Assembly (NCBI RefSeq): GCF_045689235.1
Contig: NZ_CP136864.1
Span: forward strand, 3,782,001 to 3,846,000
Reading direction: 5' to 3'
Origin: Congregibacter variabilis
GTDB taxonomy: Bacteria; Pseudomonadota; Gammaproteobacteria; Pseudomonadales; Halieaceae
DNA: 64,000 nucleotides
The notes under the pieces were generated by a model. It searched no databases and was not told the DNA's origin. It was given only the letters and a program-made list of their open reading frames with translations. Shown piece by piece: positions 45,560 to 58,743 of this stretch (position 1 is the stretch's first letter; every line of letters starts with the position of its first letter). The position numbers and the translations under genes are program-made.

Positions 45560-47032
45560 TTAGAGAATACTCTTCATCGCGGTCATATGGCCGCGCAGCA
45601 TGGTTCCCACTGTCTCTACCGGATGCGAACGGATAGCCTCGTTGACGCGGATCAGTTCCTGGTTGTCGACGGTGTTATCGCTGCCAAGACCCGTGCCGAT
45701 AACGTCTGTTTCTACGTCTTTCATGAAGTCTGCCAGCAGGGGGCGGCAGGCATGATCAAACAGGTAGCAGCCGTACTCAGCGGTGTCCGAAATAACCACA
45801 TTCATTTCATACAGTTTCTTGCGCGCTATGGTGTTAGCAATGAGCGGTGTTTCATGCAATGACTCGTAGTAGGCAGACTCATCGATGATTCCCGCGGCTA
45901 CCATTGTTTCGAAGGCGAGCTCCACTCCGGCCTTGACCATTGCCACCATCAGGATGCCGTGATCGTAGTACTCCTGCTCAGAGATTTCCTGGCTGCTGTT
46001 GTCGGATTTCTCAAAGGCTGTTTCGGCTGTCGCGGCGCGCCAGCTCAGAAGATTGGCGTCATCGTTTGCCCAGTCTTCCATCATTGTGCGAGAAAAGTCG
46101 CCGGTCATGATGTCGTCTTGATGTTTTTCGTAGAGTGAACGCATGATGCTTTTGAGCTCTTCGGCAAGATAAAAAGCTCGCAGCTTTGCGGGGTTGCTCA
46201 GGCGATCCATCATGTTCGTGATGCCCCCGTGCTTGAGCCCTTCGGTAATGGTCTCCCAGCCGTACTGAATGAGTTTGGATGCGTAGGCAGAGTCAATGCC
46301 TTTCTCAACCATCTTGTCGAAGCAAAGGATGGAGCCGGTCTGAAGCATGCCGCACAGAATAGTCTGCTCGCCCATAAGATCAGACTTTACCTCGGCAATA
46401 AATGAGCTTTGGAGAACGCCGGCCCGATGACCGCCGGTGCCCACTGCATAGGCCTTGGCGATTTCCATGCCGTCGCCGTTCGGGTCGTTCTCGGTGTGTA
46501 CAGCGATCAGTGTGGGGACCCCAAAGCCGCGCTTGTACTCTTCGCGTACTTCCGTTCCGGGGCACTTCGGTGCCACCATGATGACGGTAAGGTCATCACG
46601 GATTTGCATGCCTTCTTCCACGATGTTGAAGCCATGGGAATAAGACAGGCAGGCACCGTGTTTCATTAAAGGCATCACTGCGGTGACTACGGCGCTGTGC
46701 TGCTTGTCCGGAGTGAGGTTCAGAACCACATCCGCAGTGGGAATAAGGTCTTCGTAAGTGCCCACGGTAAATCCATTTTCTGTGGCATTACGCCAGGATG
46801 CCCGCTGCTCAGTAATGGCGGACTCCCGAAGTGCGTAGCTGACGTCCAGTCCGCTGTCCCGAAGGTTTAGACCCTGATTGAGGCCTTGGGCACCGCAGCC
46901 CACGATGACCAGCTTTTTGCCGCGGAGTTTGTCGACTCCGTCTGCGAACTCACTGGCGTCCATGAAGCGACACTTGCCCAGTTGCTGGAGCTGGAGTCGC
47001 AGGGGGAGTGTGTTGAAGTAGTTCTGGCCCAT
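45560..47032 (-). CDS. ilvC: Ketol-acid reductoisomerase, class II
   Basis: IlvC isomerises and reduces acetolactate with NADPH in branched-chain amino acid synthesis. The 490-residue product is of the long, E. coli-like class II type with a duplicated knotted domain: GQNYFNTLPLRLQLQQLGKCRFM at the start, Rossmann loop VIVGCGAQGLNQGLNLRDSGLDVSYALR, APKCPGTEVREEYKRGFGVPTLIAVH, ESLHETPLIANTIARKKLYEMNVVISDTAEYG. Class I (about 340 residues) is more common in Pseudomonas, so this gene and its divergent ilvY follow the enterobacterial arrangement. Confidence 0.97.
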   Translation of the reverse strand: MGQNYFNTLPLRLQLQQLGKCRFMDASEFADGVDKLRGKKLVIVGCGAQGLNQGLNLRDSGLDVSYALRESAITEQRASWRNATENGFTVGTYEDLIPTADVVLNLTPDKQHSAVVTAVMPLMKHGACLSYSHGFNIVEEGMQIRDDLTVIMVAPKCPGTEVREEYKRGFGVPTLIAVHTENDPNGDGMEIAKAYAVGTGGHRAGVLQSSFIAEVKSDLMGEQTILCGMLQTGSILCFDKMVEKGIDSAYASKLIQYGWETITEGLKHGGITNMMDRLSNPAKLRAFYLAEELKSIMRSLYEKHQDDIMTGDFSRTMMEDWANDDANLLSWRAATAETAFEKSDNSSQEISEQEYYDHGILMVAMVKAGVELAFETMVAAGIIDESAYYESLHETPLIANTIARKKLYEMNVVISDTAEYGCYLFDHACRPLLADFMKDVETDVIGTGLGSDNTVDNQELIRVNEAIRSHPVETVGTMLRGHMTAMKSIL

Positions 47033-47131
47033 TTGAAATATCCTTGAAGATGAAAGCGCGCAAGTCTAAGCCAATGAACTGATTGCGTAAAACGCTATAT
47101 AATAAAAACAGTTTTGCGTTTGGCGCTAATC
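47033..47131. promoter_or_regulatory. Divergent ilvC-ilvY control region
   Basis: The 99-nt spacer between the divergent genes contains the dyad GCGTAAAACGC (47085-47095) and, 20 nt further, a related TTTTGCGTTTGGCGC stretch (about 47111-47125), with TATAAT at 47098-47103 between them. Such a pair fits tandem operators of IlvY, which activates ilvC with acetolactate as inducer and represses itself (family knowledge). The exact binding sites are inferred. Confidence 0.5.
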
Positions 47132-48055
47132 ATGGATTCAAAGTCTCTAGAGATATTTCTCGCGGTCTACGGCAACCTCAGCTTTACGCAAACCGCCGTG
47201 GAGCAGCATCTGAGCGTGTCAGCGGTAAGCCGCTGTGTGTTGCGACTTGAAGAAGAGCTCGGTGAGCGTCTGTTTGACCGAGATCGACGGGGGATGACCG
47301 CAACGAGCGGTGCCCGACGTTTGCAGCCCGTTGCAGAGCGCATGCTATCGGAGTGGCGTTCGCTACAGGACTCCTTGGGTGCAGATGGTGCTCTCCAGGG
47401 TGAGTTGCGGATTTTCTGCTCGGTAACGGCGACACATCGGTTGTTGTCTCCTCTGCTAGCAGCGTACCGTGAGGCTTACCCTCAGGTGCATATTTTGTTG
47501 CAGACCGGTGATCAGGCCGACGGTATAGAAAGAGTGAGGCGGGGTAGTTCTGATGTATCTGTGATTGCCAGGCCGGAGAGCTTGTCCGCCAGCTTTGCGT
47601 TCAGCCCGCTTGCGAGCACGCCCCTGTGCCTGTGTCTGCCGCTTGTCGATTGTGAATTACAGGGTCGGATTAACGGTTTAAAGGGCAAAGCGCTTTGGTC
47701 AGCGTTGGAGGACGCGCCCTGGGTGTTGCCCGAGAGGGGGGTGAGTAAGGAATTAATCGACCGTTGGTTGCAGGGGCGTTTTCTGAGGCAGCCACCGGTT
47801 TATGCGCGGGTTGCTGGTCACGAAGCTATTGTTGCAATGGTTTCTTTGGGGCTAGGTGTTGCCGTACTGCCAAGGTTGGTGATTGATGCCAGCGGGCTCG
47901 CAAGTAGCTTGCGCGTGCTGAGCCTGAATAATGATTTGCCGCCGTTTGAAATAGGTCTCTGTGCCAGGCAGCGGCGGCGTGCCGATCCGTTGATTGATGG
48001 GCTTTGGAATGTGGCTCAGAGGCTGCCAAGGCGATCTGATAGACTAAAGGCCTAA
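47132..48055 (+). CDS. ilvY: LysR-type regulator IlvY
   Basis: The 307-residue product has an N-terminal LysR helix-turn-helix (MDSKSLEIFLAVYGNLSFTQTAVEQHLSVSAVSRCVLRLEEELGERLFDRDRRGMTAT) and a periplasmic-binding-like effector domain (LRIFCSVTATHRLLSPLLAAYREAYPQVHI). Divergent orientation to ilvC is diagnostic for IlvY, and the DLKSL-type start and SFxQTAxxxHLSxSAxSR helix agree. ATG at 47132; a TTG at 47114 is less likely. Confidence 0.92.
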   Translation: MDSKSLEIFLAVYGNLSFTQTAVEQHLSVSAVSRCVLRLEEELGERLFDRDRRGMTATSGARRLQPVAERMLSEWRSLQDSLGADGALQGELRIFCSVTATHRLLSPLLAAYREAYPQVHILLQTGDQADGIERVRRGSSDVSVIARPESLSASFAFSPLASTPLCLCLPLVDCELQGRINGLKGKALWSALEDAPWVLPERGVSKELIDRWLQGRFLRQPPVYARVAGHEAIVAMVSLGLGVAVLPRLVIDASGLASSLRVLSLNNDLPPFEIGLCARQRRRADPLIDGLWNVAQRLPRRSDRLKA

Positions 48056-48071
48056 TAACGGGGTTTGCCCA

Positions 48072-48983
48072 ATGTCTGATCAATATACAAAACACGATAC
48101 CTCTGACATCGATCCCGCGGGCTCAAAAGTGACCGACAGTCTCGCATCTCACGGTGACTCTGCCGCGCGGCCAGGGGGTAGCTCTCTCACTGATAGTTTT
48201 GGTGAGGCCGCCAGTACTATTGAGGGGCTCATCGAGGATCATGAGGAGGAAGTCTCCGAGAATGGTCGAACGGTAAAGCGCCGCGGTGTTTTTTTGCTGC
48301 CCAACCTGTTCACTACCGGCGCGCTTTTTTGCGGCTTTTATGCAGTGGTCGCCGCGATGCGCGGGGATTACGAGACTGCGCCTATCGCCATTTTGTTTGC
48401 ACTGGTTTTTGATGGGCTTGATGGTCGCGTCGCTCGTTTAACGAATACGGCCAGTAAGTTTGGTGCCGAGTATGACAGTCTTGCTGACATGGTGTCCTTT
48501 GGTGTGGCGCCGGCTCTGGTAATGTTCAGTTGGGCGCTGGGTGATCTTGGCAAAGTAGGCTGGAGCGCCTCATTTATCTATGTAGCTTGCGTTGCTCTGC
48601 GCCTTGCGCGGTTTAACACCCAGGTCGGTGTCGGTGATCCGAATTATTTTATGGGCCTGGCCAGTCCCGCAGCTGCCTGCATCATGGCTTGTACCGTTTG
48701 GGTTTGTCAGGATCAGGGATGGGTGGGGGCTGGACTCCCCGTGGAAATTGCGGTGACGGTCGCGGCGCTGACCGCGGTAGTGGCAATCTTGATGGTGATC
48801 AATGTTCCCTATCACAGCTTTAAAGGATTCGATCTGCATGGGCGAGTGCCTTTTGTAGCGATATTGGCGGTGGTGCTTGTCTTTGGTCTGGTGACCGTGG
48901 ATCCACCAAAAATCCTTCTCCTTGCCTCTTTGGCGTACGCGCTTTCCGGGCCTATAGCGCAGCTCCGTCGCTGGCGATCCTAG
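48072..48983 (+). CDS. pssA: CDP-diacylglycerol-serine O-phosphatidyltransferase
   Basis: PssA makes phosphatidylserine, the precursor of phosphatidylethanolamine. The 303-residue membrane protein belongs to the CDP-alcohol phosphotransferase family, motif DG-x2-GR-x-AR-x8-G-x3-D-x3-D visible in DGLDGRVARLTNTASKFGAEYDSLAD. An unusually long acidic hydrophilic head (about 70 residues, Asp/Ser/Glu-rich) precedes LLPNLFTTGALFCGFYAVV. It is the membrane-bound type unlike E. coli PssA. Order ilvI-ilvH-ilvC-pssA matches Pseudomonas. Confidence 0.93.
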   Translation: MSDQYTKHDTSDIDPAGSKVTDSLASHGDSAARPGGSSLTDSFGEAASTIEGLIEDHEEEVSENGRTVKRRGVFLLPNLFTTGALFCGFYAVVAAMRGDYETAPIAILFALVFDGLDGRVARLTNTASKFGAEYDSLADMVSFGVAPALVMFSWALGDLGKVGWSASFIYVACVALRLARFNTQVGVGDPNYFMGLASPAAACIMACTVWVCQDQGWVGAGLPVEIAVTVAALTAVVAILMVINVPYHSFKGFDLHGRVPFVAILAVVLVFGLVTVDPPKILLLASLAYALSGPIAQLRRWRS

Positions 48984-49032
48984 GCTTTTTTAAGGGTCTT
49001 TCGAGGCTCTAAAAACTTTTTTGTAAAAAGAC

Positions 49033-49060
49033 TTGTGTGCCCTTCGCGCATGCGTATAAT
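49033..49060 (+). promoter_or_regulatory. rRNA operon promoter
   Basis: TTGTGT (49033-49038), a 16-nt spacer and perfect TATAAT (49055-49060), followed by a GC-rich discriminator GCGCGCCTC, the feature that makes rRNA promoters sensitive to ppGpp and NTP levels. AT-rich sequence with T- and A-runs (about 49007-49030) upstream may serve as an UP element. Confidence 0.85.
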
Positions 49061-49095
49061 GCGCGCCTCTGCCAGCCTGAGGGTTGTCGGAAAAA

Positions 49096-49130
49096 CACTA
49101 AACCCCAGCGATTTAGTGGATATTTAACAA
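49096..49130 (+). promoter_or_regulatory. Leader boxB-boxA-like antitermination region
   Basis: CACTAAA (49096-49102) and TTTAGTG (49112-49118) form a 7-bp hairpin with a 9-nt loop, followed by GATATTTAACAA (49119-49130), close to the boxA core TTTAACAA. This is the order of rrn antitermination signals bound by NusB/S10. The remaining leader to the 16S start holds no gene. Confidence 0.6.
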
Positions 49131-49133
49131 GAA

Positions 49134-49160
49134 GATGAAGACAGAAGTGTGGGCACTTGT
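49134..49160 (+). other. 5' arm of the 16S RNase III processing stem
   Basis: This 27-nt segment pairs fully with 50884-50910 when three G-U pairs are allowed, bringing both ends of 16S rRNA together for RNase III cleavage of the primary transcript. Confidence 0.85.
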
Positions 49161-49331
49161 TGGGATAGTTGTTTATGACTATTCAGACACAACAAGTGAC
49201 TCATCAATTCATGACTACATTTATGTAGTTAGTAATTTATGATTTCGAGATGTGTCTGAGCCGAGATTTGTTAGTTAGCGCGGGTTACTGTGAAAACTAA
49301 CCCTCATGCCGAGAGGCTGAGGTTAAAGATT

Positions 49332-50865
<1,534 letters not shown>

Positions 50866-50883
50866 AACGATAAGCACTACCTG

Positions 50884-50910
50884 ACGAGTGCTCACACTTT
50901 TGTCTTCATC
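50884..50910 (+). other. 3' arm of the 16S RNase III processing stem
   Basis: Reverse complement (with three wobble pairs) of 49134-49160; it lies 18 nt after the 16S 3' end. Confidence 0.85.
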
Positions 50911-50959
50911 TAATCGGTTGATACCACGCAAGAATAGTGTCTGGTGCAGACTCACTTAT

Positions 50960-51036
<77 letters not shown>

Positions 51037-51077
51037 CTCAAACAGAGCGAGCACATTTACAGTAAAGGCGAGTAATT

Positions 51078-51153
51078 GGGGCTATAGCTCAGATGGGAGA
51101 GCGCCTGATTTGCATTCAGGAGGTCCGCGGTTCGATCCCGCGTAGCTCCACCA
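51078..51153 (+). tRNA. alaT: tRNA-Ala (TGC)
   Basis: A 76-nt gene with acceptor GGGGCTA/TAGCTCC (one G-T pair), anticodon loop ATTTGCATT (anticodon TGC), T-arm CGCGGTTCGATCCCGCG and encoded CCA. The Ile-Ala pair in the 16S-23S spacer is the common gammaproteobacterial form. Confidence 0.98.
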
Positions 51154-51598
51154 TTTACGTGTTAAGTGATAGTAAGTAGATGGTGAGGTAAGCGGTAACC
51201 CGCGTGGTATTAGCAAAGTCAGAGGTAGGTACAGCGAGCTGTACCTACCTCTGGTTTTAACAACCGGATGTTCTTTAACAAGGTAGATCAAGCTGAGTTT
51301 ATAAACTGAGCTGAAACACAGGCTACGTGCTTAGGCATGTGAGTGTGAGTCAGACGGTTTATAGATAAATTGTTCAGTGGTAGCGGGTTTCAATTCCCCG
51401 TTATCACGACGAGTTGTAATAGAAAAATATGTTGTAAAACATACTGTGACTTAAGCGTCACAACATCCGGCGGATCGGAGTCGGGTAAGTGCGTTAACCG
51501 CGCGTTTATCTCAAACGATCTTTACTAAACCCGGCCACGTAAGCATTTGCTTAAGGGCGTGGACGGGAGTCTTCTAGAACAGATAACTTCGGTTATAT
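51154..51598 (+). other. tRNA-Ala to 23S spacer with boxA and 23S processing arm
   Basis: No gene. TGTTCTTTAACA at 51269-51280 is a near-consensus boxA for antitermination. The segment 51443-51469 pairs with 54566-54589 after the 23S gene (shared core TCACAACATCCG / CGGATGTTGTGA), giving the RNase III stem of 23S rRNA. Frames read leftward here, as over the rRNA genes, are not real genes. Confidence 0.8.
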
Positions 51599-54502
<2,904 letters not shown>

Positions 54503-54714
54503 TATAATCCAAGCTATTTGCGTGACTCGACCTTCTTCGTGAAGGAAGGGCACACAAGAAGACAACGGATGTTGTGAGCAAGTCATAGTGTGACAACACG
54601 GTGTGGTAACAACACACCAGAAAACAAACACACCGGACTGAACACCCGGCCTCAGCTTGAACTACCGACCTAATTTGTTGGGCGGCCAGAATACCGACCC
54701 CCGACATGCCAGTT

Positions 54715-54832
54715 TGCCTGGCGACCATAGAGCATTGGAACCACCTGACCCCATCCCGAACTCAGCAGTGAAACGATGCATCGCCGATGGTAGTGTGGGG
54801 TTTCCCCATGTGAGAGTAGGTCATCGCCAGGC
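54715..54832 (+). rRNA. rrf: 5S ribosomal RNA
   Basis: About 118 nt. The ends TTGCCTGGCG and CGCCAGGCG pair; internal conserved parts are CCACCTGACCCCATCCCGAACTCAG in two overlapping pieces (CCACCTGACC, CCCGAACTCAG), GTGAAACG and CGATGGTAGTGTGGGG. It is followed at once by a terminator. Confidence 0.96.
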
Positions 54833-54847
54833 GCCAAAAAGGAAAGA

Positions 54848-54875
54848 CCCCTGTAGCTTCGCTGCAGGGGTTTTT
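54848..54875 (+). terminator. Terminator of the rRNA operon
   Basis: CCCCTGTAG and CTGCAGGGG (one G-U pair) form a hairpin over a short UUCG-containing loop, followed by TTTTT. Such loops are exceptionally stable. Confidence 0.93.
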
Positions 54876-55001
54876 GCTTTTAGGATGCGGGGTTCTCTTT
54901 TACTACAACGGGCCATGTGAGCGCGCCTGTTCACCAACGGTGAGCGGCAAGGAGGCGCCGTAGGCGTCCCAAGGGGATAGCGAGCAACGCTCGCTACCTG
55001 T

Positions 55002-55027
55002 AGTAGGTCATCTCCAGGTGCCAAAAC
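55002..55027 (+). pseudogene. Duplicated 3' end of 5S rRNA (remnant)
   Basis: This 26-nt segment repeats the 5S 3' end and its flank (54815-54840) with three mismatches (shared parts AGTAGGTCATC, CCAGG, GCCAAAA). It is followed, like the real 5S, by a strong terminator with another sequence (55033-55062). The rest of a second 5S is missing. The 120 nt between (54880-55001) hold no gene but contain a palindrome, TAGCGAGC-aac-GCTCGCTA. Confidence 0.7.
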
Positions 55028-55032
55028 GTAAT

Positions 55033-55062
55033 CGCCCCAAGCAGCAATGCTTGGGGCGTTTT
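55033..55062 (+). terminator. Second terminator behind the 5S remnant
   Basis: CGCCCCAAGCA and TGCTTGGGGCG form a perfect 11-bp stem with a 4-nt loop (GCAA) and a TTTT tail. It may also work for the convergent oxygenase gene. Confidence 0.9.
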
Positions 55063-55118
55063 AATATGCGAGATGCTGGATGGCGTGAGGGCCCGCTTGA
55101 AGGCCTATTTAACGCCGC

Positions 55119-55985
55119 TCAAGACACGAACGCTGGGCCCTGTCCGCGATCCCTGAACCACTTGGTAAGAATGAACTTGGACCCGGCTTCAACGGGTAAG
55201 CCGGCGTGCTCGGAGTTCAGGTTGGGCTGTCCGTCTTTGAGCAGGTTGTTCCAGCACACGGCTCTGCCCTGCTCTGGCATCACCGTTTTGTTGATCTTGG
55301 TGAAGTGCGTGCCTCCGCCTTGTTCTGTGTGGTTCAGATAGATCATAAAGGTCCAGGTGCGCTGCCCCTGGATGCTGGCAAAACGAGTGTATTCAGGGGT
55401 GCCTGGGGGGAAGTAGTCCGGGTGCGGTTTGAACTGCTGGCCGGGCTCGTACCACTGCCCTTGATTGATCTCCGACCACCCCAGGCTAATGCCCAGGGTC
55501 TGGGATATAGCTTCGTCTATCTCTGCGATGTAAGGGTGGTCGCGAACAGAAAGGTTACAGGTCCGGCTTGATCGCATATCTGACTGGCGCTCATAACCGT
55601 CCACTTGAGATGGGTAGGCATTTTCGCGAATTATCTTGATAAGCGTGTCGCACTGAGTAGCGTTCAGAAAATTGGGTATCGTGAAAAGTTGTAGCTTGGT
55701 TTGATTCAGCGGAACAACGCGCTCGCCGTAGGCGTTACGTACAAGTTTCGGGTAGGCAAGGGCTTGATAATCGGGGCCTGCGTTGATTTTTTCTGGCTGC
55801 TCAATTTGACCGGCCGATTGCATAGCGCTTTTGTAGCTGTTCTTGGGTAGGACCTTCTTGAACGCGTACTTGATATCTTTATCCGTAAAGCCTTTCTCTT
55901 TGAGCTGGTTGCGGATTTCGGCAACTGTGGCGCCTTGCTTTAGCTGAGAGCGGGTCCAGTCCAGCCAGCTATCGCCAATGGGCAT
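55119..55985 (-). CDS. 2-oxoglutarate/Fe(II) oxygenase, prolyl 4-hydroxylase-like
   Basis: The 288-residue product has an N-terminal helical region (residues 1-45, VAEIRNQLKEKGFTDKDIKYAFKKV) and a C-terminal P4Hc double-stranded beta helix. Iron ligands are His188 and Asp190 (FKPHPDYFPPG) and His260 (NSEHAGLPV), and the 2-oxoglutarate anchor is Lys270 (GSKFILTKWFRD). Typical of P4H: RSSRTCNL before the barrel and GQRTWTFMIYLN. Such enzymes hydroxylate prolyl residues or related substrates; the bacterial target here is unknown. Alone on its strand, downstream of the rrn terminators. Confidence 0.9.
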   Translation of the reverse strand: MPIGDSWLDWTRSQLKQGATVAEIRNQLKEKGFTDKDIKYAFKKVLPKNSYKSAMQSAGQIEQPEKINAGPDYQALAYPKLVRNAYGERVVPLNQTKLQLFTIPNFLNATQCDTLIKIIRENAYPSQVDGYERQSDMRSSRTCNLSVRDHPYIAEIDEAISQTLGISLGWSEINQGQWYEPGQQFKPHPDYFPPGTPEYTRFASIQGQRTWTFMIYLNHTEQGGGTHFTKINKTVMPEQGRAVCWNNLLKDGQPNLNSEHAGLPVEAGSKFILTKWFRDRGQGPAFVS

Positions 55986-56233
55986 AGCGCACCTCGTTTG
56001 AGCTTGTAGGTCAGGGTCGTCACAGCGTAGCTGCGCTAACCGAATATAGTAATCACAAAGTAGTTTATCTTACTTTGGCCGCTCATCACGCAGGGTTTAG
56101 ATCTGGGGTAGCGCGACTGCACGACAATTTGCTGTGGGACGTTGATGTTAAACTTACACGGTTGAGTTTGCGCCGATGCTTGCGGTCTGACGCATTGAGT
56201 GAATAGCCTGACTGGTTTATCGAGGGTCCGTGG

Positions 56234-57373
56234 ATGAGCTTCAATGCATTGTGGGTGGTATTGGCTTTGCTGATAGGGGGCACGCTCTGGATGTTCCTGC
56301 GTAAGCCAGCATCAAAGCCGCGCTCTACTCCGCGAAAAACGGCGCCGGTAAGTCGTCCGAATGCAAAGGGGGCGGAGTCGGCCGAGTTGCCAACCGTAGA
56401 GTCGGAGGTTATCGCCGTCCCGGATGCGTCATTAACTCCAATGCCAGAGGAGTTGCGGGACTTGCACCTAATCATGCAGAGCGAGCTTGATGAGGCCGCA
56501 TGTGCTCGCATTAAGTTTATCTGCACAAACATGCCCGAACCGCACCCGGTCCAGAGGCAGCTCGCCGGAGGCCTTGATACTCCGGAGGCGCTAATGGAGG
56601 CTGTGGCCTCTGATGCAGGACTGACGGCGAGTATTTTACGCACTGTGAACTCTGCAGCGATTTCCTTGGCATCACCTATCACCAGTGTGCAGCATGCCAT
56701 TACTTATCTTGGAGTCAGTGTTGTAAAGGGGCTTGTTGCGCAGGCCGCGGTGGCCGAGCGACTTGATGAGGGAACGCCAGAGTAGCAGGCTGCGCTCTCT
56801 CGTATTTGGAAGTCGGCATGCACCGCCAGCGCTCTGGCGCAGATGTTGGGTCAGGAGCTCGGAGTACAGCGTCCTTCAGTTTTGGCCACCAAGGCCCTCT
56901 TCTTTAATCTCGGTGACGTCGCTTTGACGATGAGTATTGAAGAATCGCCCGCGTGGTATACCGATGGAGTAAGTATTGTTCAGCGTGTTGCAGCGCAGCA
57001 GCAGGCCTGCGGTGCAAACGCGGCAATAGTGGGTTCAATGCTTGCCGGTTTATGGCATCTTCCTGACGCTATAGCCAAGGCCATCGAGTTTGGCTTGCTT
57101 CCCTTGGTCAGGTCTTCGGCTGAGCATCCCATGCAAGGAGAGGCGAGGCGAGATAATGTTTTGATGTATCTGGCGGGCCGCATTGGTGACCGGGTAACTT
57201 ATCGCGGCCTACGTGATATTGCAGACTTGAACCTTATCGATTCCGATGAGCCTGGACTGTTTTATCTCCCAGGGCAGCTGGAGGGTGCTGGTTTGGGCAA
57301 AATTCCCCAGCTGCTGCAGGACCCTGCCTTTCGACGCAAAGCTAATCGAGTCCTGGCAACGCTCAACGGCTAG
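56234..57373 (+). pseudogene. HDOD domain protein interrupted by an in-frame amber codon
   Basis: Two halves in the same frame are separated by a single TAG at 56783-56785. The first 183 residues hold an N-terminal membrane helix (FNALWVVLALLIGGTLWMFL), a Pro/Ser/Ala-rich linker and the beginning of an HDOD domain (ASILRTVNSAAISLASPITSVQHAITYLGV). After the TAG homology continues directly (QAALSRIWKSACTASALAQMLGQ, then FFNLGDVAL) for about 195 residues. HDOD proteins are signalling-output proteins without the catalytic HD pair. A nonsense mutation, a sequencing error or stop readthrough would all look like this; a broken gene is most likely. Confidence 0.8.
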
Positions 57374-57383
57374 ACAGCTAGTG

Positions 57384-58172
57384 CTATGAGACTTTGCCTC
57401 TGCGCGTCCAGCCAGAGCTGTCTACGTATGCATCGCGAAAGTCGCTGATGTCTTCGGGCGGGTAGGGTCTTGTGTCCACCGGCAGGGTTCCCAGATAACT
57501 ATAACCCTGTATACCTGGATCAAACTGCAGCGCCTGAAATTGCACGCCTTGTTTACGAGCGTCGGCGGCGGATTTCGCAAAAGCTGGATCATGCAGCGCA
57601 CTGGGCCTAACGAATTCTCCATCGCGGCGCTGAACGACAAAGAGCACACTGGCTTTGTCGCCTTGTTGGACCTTGCTGGCGAGTGTTTCCAGGTGCTCAG
57701 TAGCTCGTTTGCTCACCGAGTCAGGGAAGTATGCACCGCCATCCGGATAGACCAGATGGCAATTTTTTACCTCTACCCAATGCCGCCAGTTGCGTCCCTC
57801 CAACAACAGGTCAATACGCGAGCGATTGCCATAGGCTACTTCCCGAGACAGGCTACGATAGCGTTTCATGCCCTTGATCAGTCTTGCTTGCACCACGGCT
57901 TCCGCGAGGCGGTTAGGTAAAATGCTATTCACGCCGATGATGACGCCATCGATCTCCAGCAACTCCAGGGTATAGCGCAGTTTTCTTGGGCTGTCGTCAG
58001 GGACTTTTGATACCCATGCGCGGCTGCCTGGCCGAATCAGGCCTTCCATTCGTCCAGTATTGACGCAATGCGCGTCGACCTCTTGATTGCCGAGCGCTAT
58101 GCGCGCGATGAATCGATCGTAGCGGGCAAGAAATTTGCCTTTTATGAGAGCTGTTTTGTGGGGGATAAGCAT
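57384..58172 (-). CDS. sfsA: SfsA family DNA-binding / nuclease-like protein
   Basis: The 262-residue product has the SfsA pattern: an OB-fold N-terminal half (ARYDRFIARIALGNQEVDAHCVNTGRMEGLIRPGSRAW) and a C-terminal restriction-nuclease-like half with SRIDLLLEG, WVEVKNCHLV and YFPDSVSKRATEHL. In E. coli SfsA is described as a regulator of sugar fermentation genes with DNA-binding ability; a nuclease role is proposed from the fold. It ends 10 nt from the HDOD gene stop (convergent). Confidence 0.93.
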   Translation of the reverse strand: MLIPHKTALIKGKFLARYDRFIARIALGNQEVDAHCVNTGRMEGLIRPGSRAWVSKVPDDSPRKLRYTLELLEIDGVIIGVNSILPNRLAEAVVQARLIKGMKRYRSLSREVAYGNRSRIDLLLEGRNWRHWVEVKNCHLVYPDGGAYFPDSVSKRATEHLETLASKVQQGDKASVLFVVQRRDGEFVRPSALHDPAFAKSAADARKQGVQFQALQFDPGIQGYSYLGTLPVDTRPYPPEDISDFRDAYVDSSGWTRRGKVS

Positions 58173-58299
58173 CTTGCGAGAGTAGCACCGCTTGGTTATG
58201 AGAATTGGATTAATGTCTTTTTGTGCACCGTGTCCGGGGCAGTGCGAGTCTCAGCGGGTCGCGTTAAACTTAATGTCCGATAGATGGGAGAGTACGCAA

Positions 58300-58680
58300 A
58301 TGAAGACAGCTCAAGACTTAGTCGCCGCAGCCAAAACCGACGTGGTCGAGGTCCCTCTGGACCAAGTTGAGTCCGCGCTGATCGCTGCAGATGTAATCAT
58401 CGATGTTCGCGAGGGGAATGAGTTTCGCGACGGGCACTTGGCGGGCGCGGTTAATATTCCCCGGGGATTGCTGGAATTTATACTTTCGACGGATGAGGCG
58501 TTACAGGATAGATCCAAACACATTGTGCTTTATTGCAAAAGCAGTGGCCGGGCCGCCCTGGCCGCTAAATCCATGCAGGAGATGGGCTATCTGCATGTGA
58601 GCTCGATCGCCGGCGGTTTCGACGCCTGGAAGCAGGCCGGCAAGCCTGTGGCGCATCCACCCGAGCCCGACTTTGGCTGA
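58300..58680 (+). CDS. Rhodanese-like sulfurtransferase
   Basis: A single-domain rhodanese of 126 residues. The active-site loop is YCKSSGRAALAA with catalytic Cys79; DVREGNEFRDGHLAGAVNIPRGLLEF and GGFDAWKQAGKPV are the standard flanking motifs. It may carry sulfur as a persulfide or act as a single-domain sulfur carrier; the substrate is unknown. The ATG at 58300 follows GGGAG; longer frames from 58192 are not homologous. Confidence 0.92.
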   Translation: MKTAQDLVAAAKTDVVEVPLDQVESALIAADVIIDVREGNEFRDGHLAGAVNIPRGLLEFILSTDEALQDRSKHIVLYCKSSGRAALAAKSMQEMGYLHVSSIAGGFDAWKQAGKPVAHPPEPDFG

Positions 58681-58743
58681 AGAGCAAGGTGTTGTCAGGC
58701 AGCACCCGAGGTTTTATAGATCAGTCGCGGCAGTGTTGTGTTG

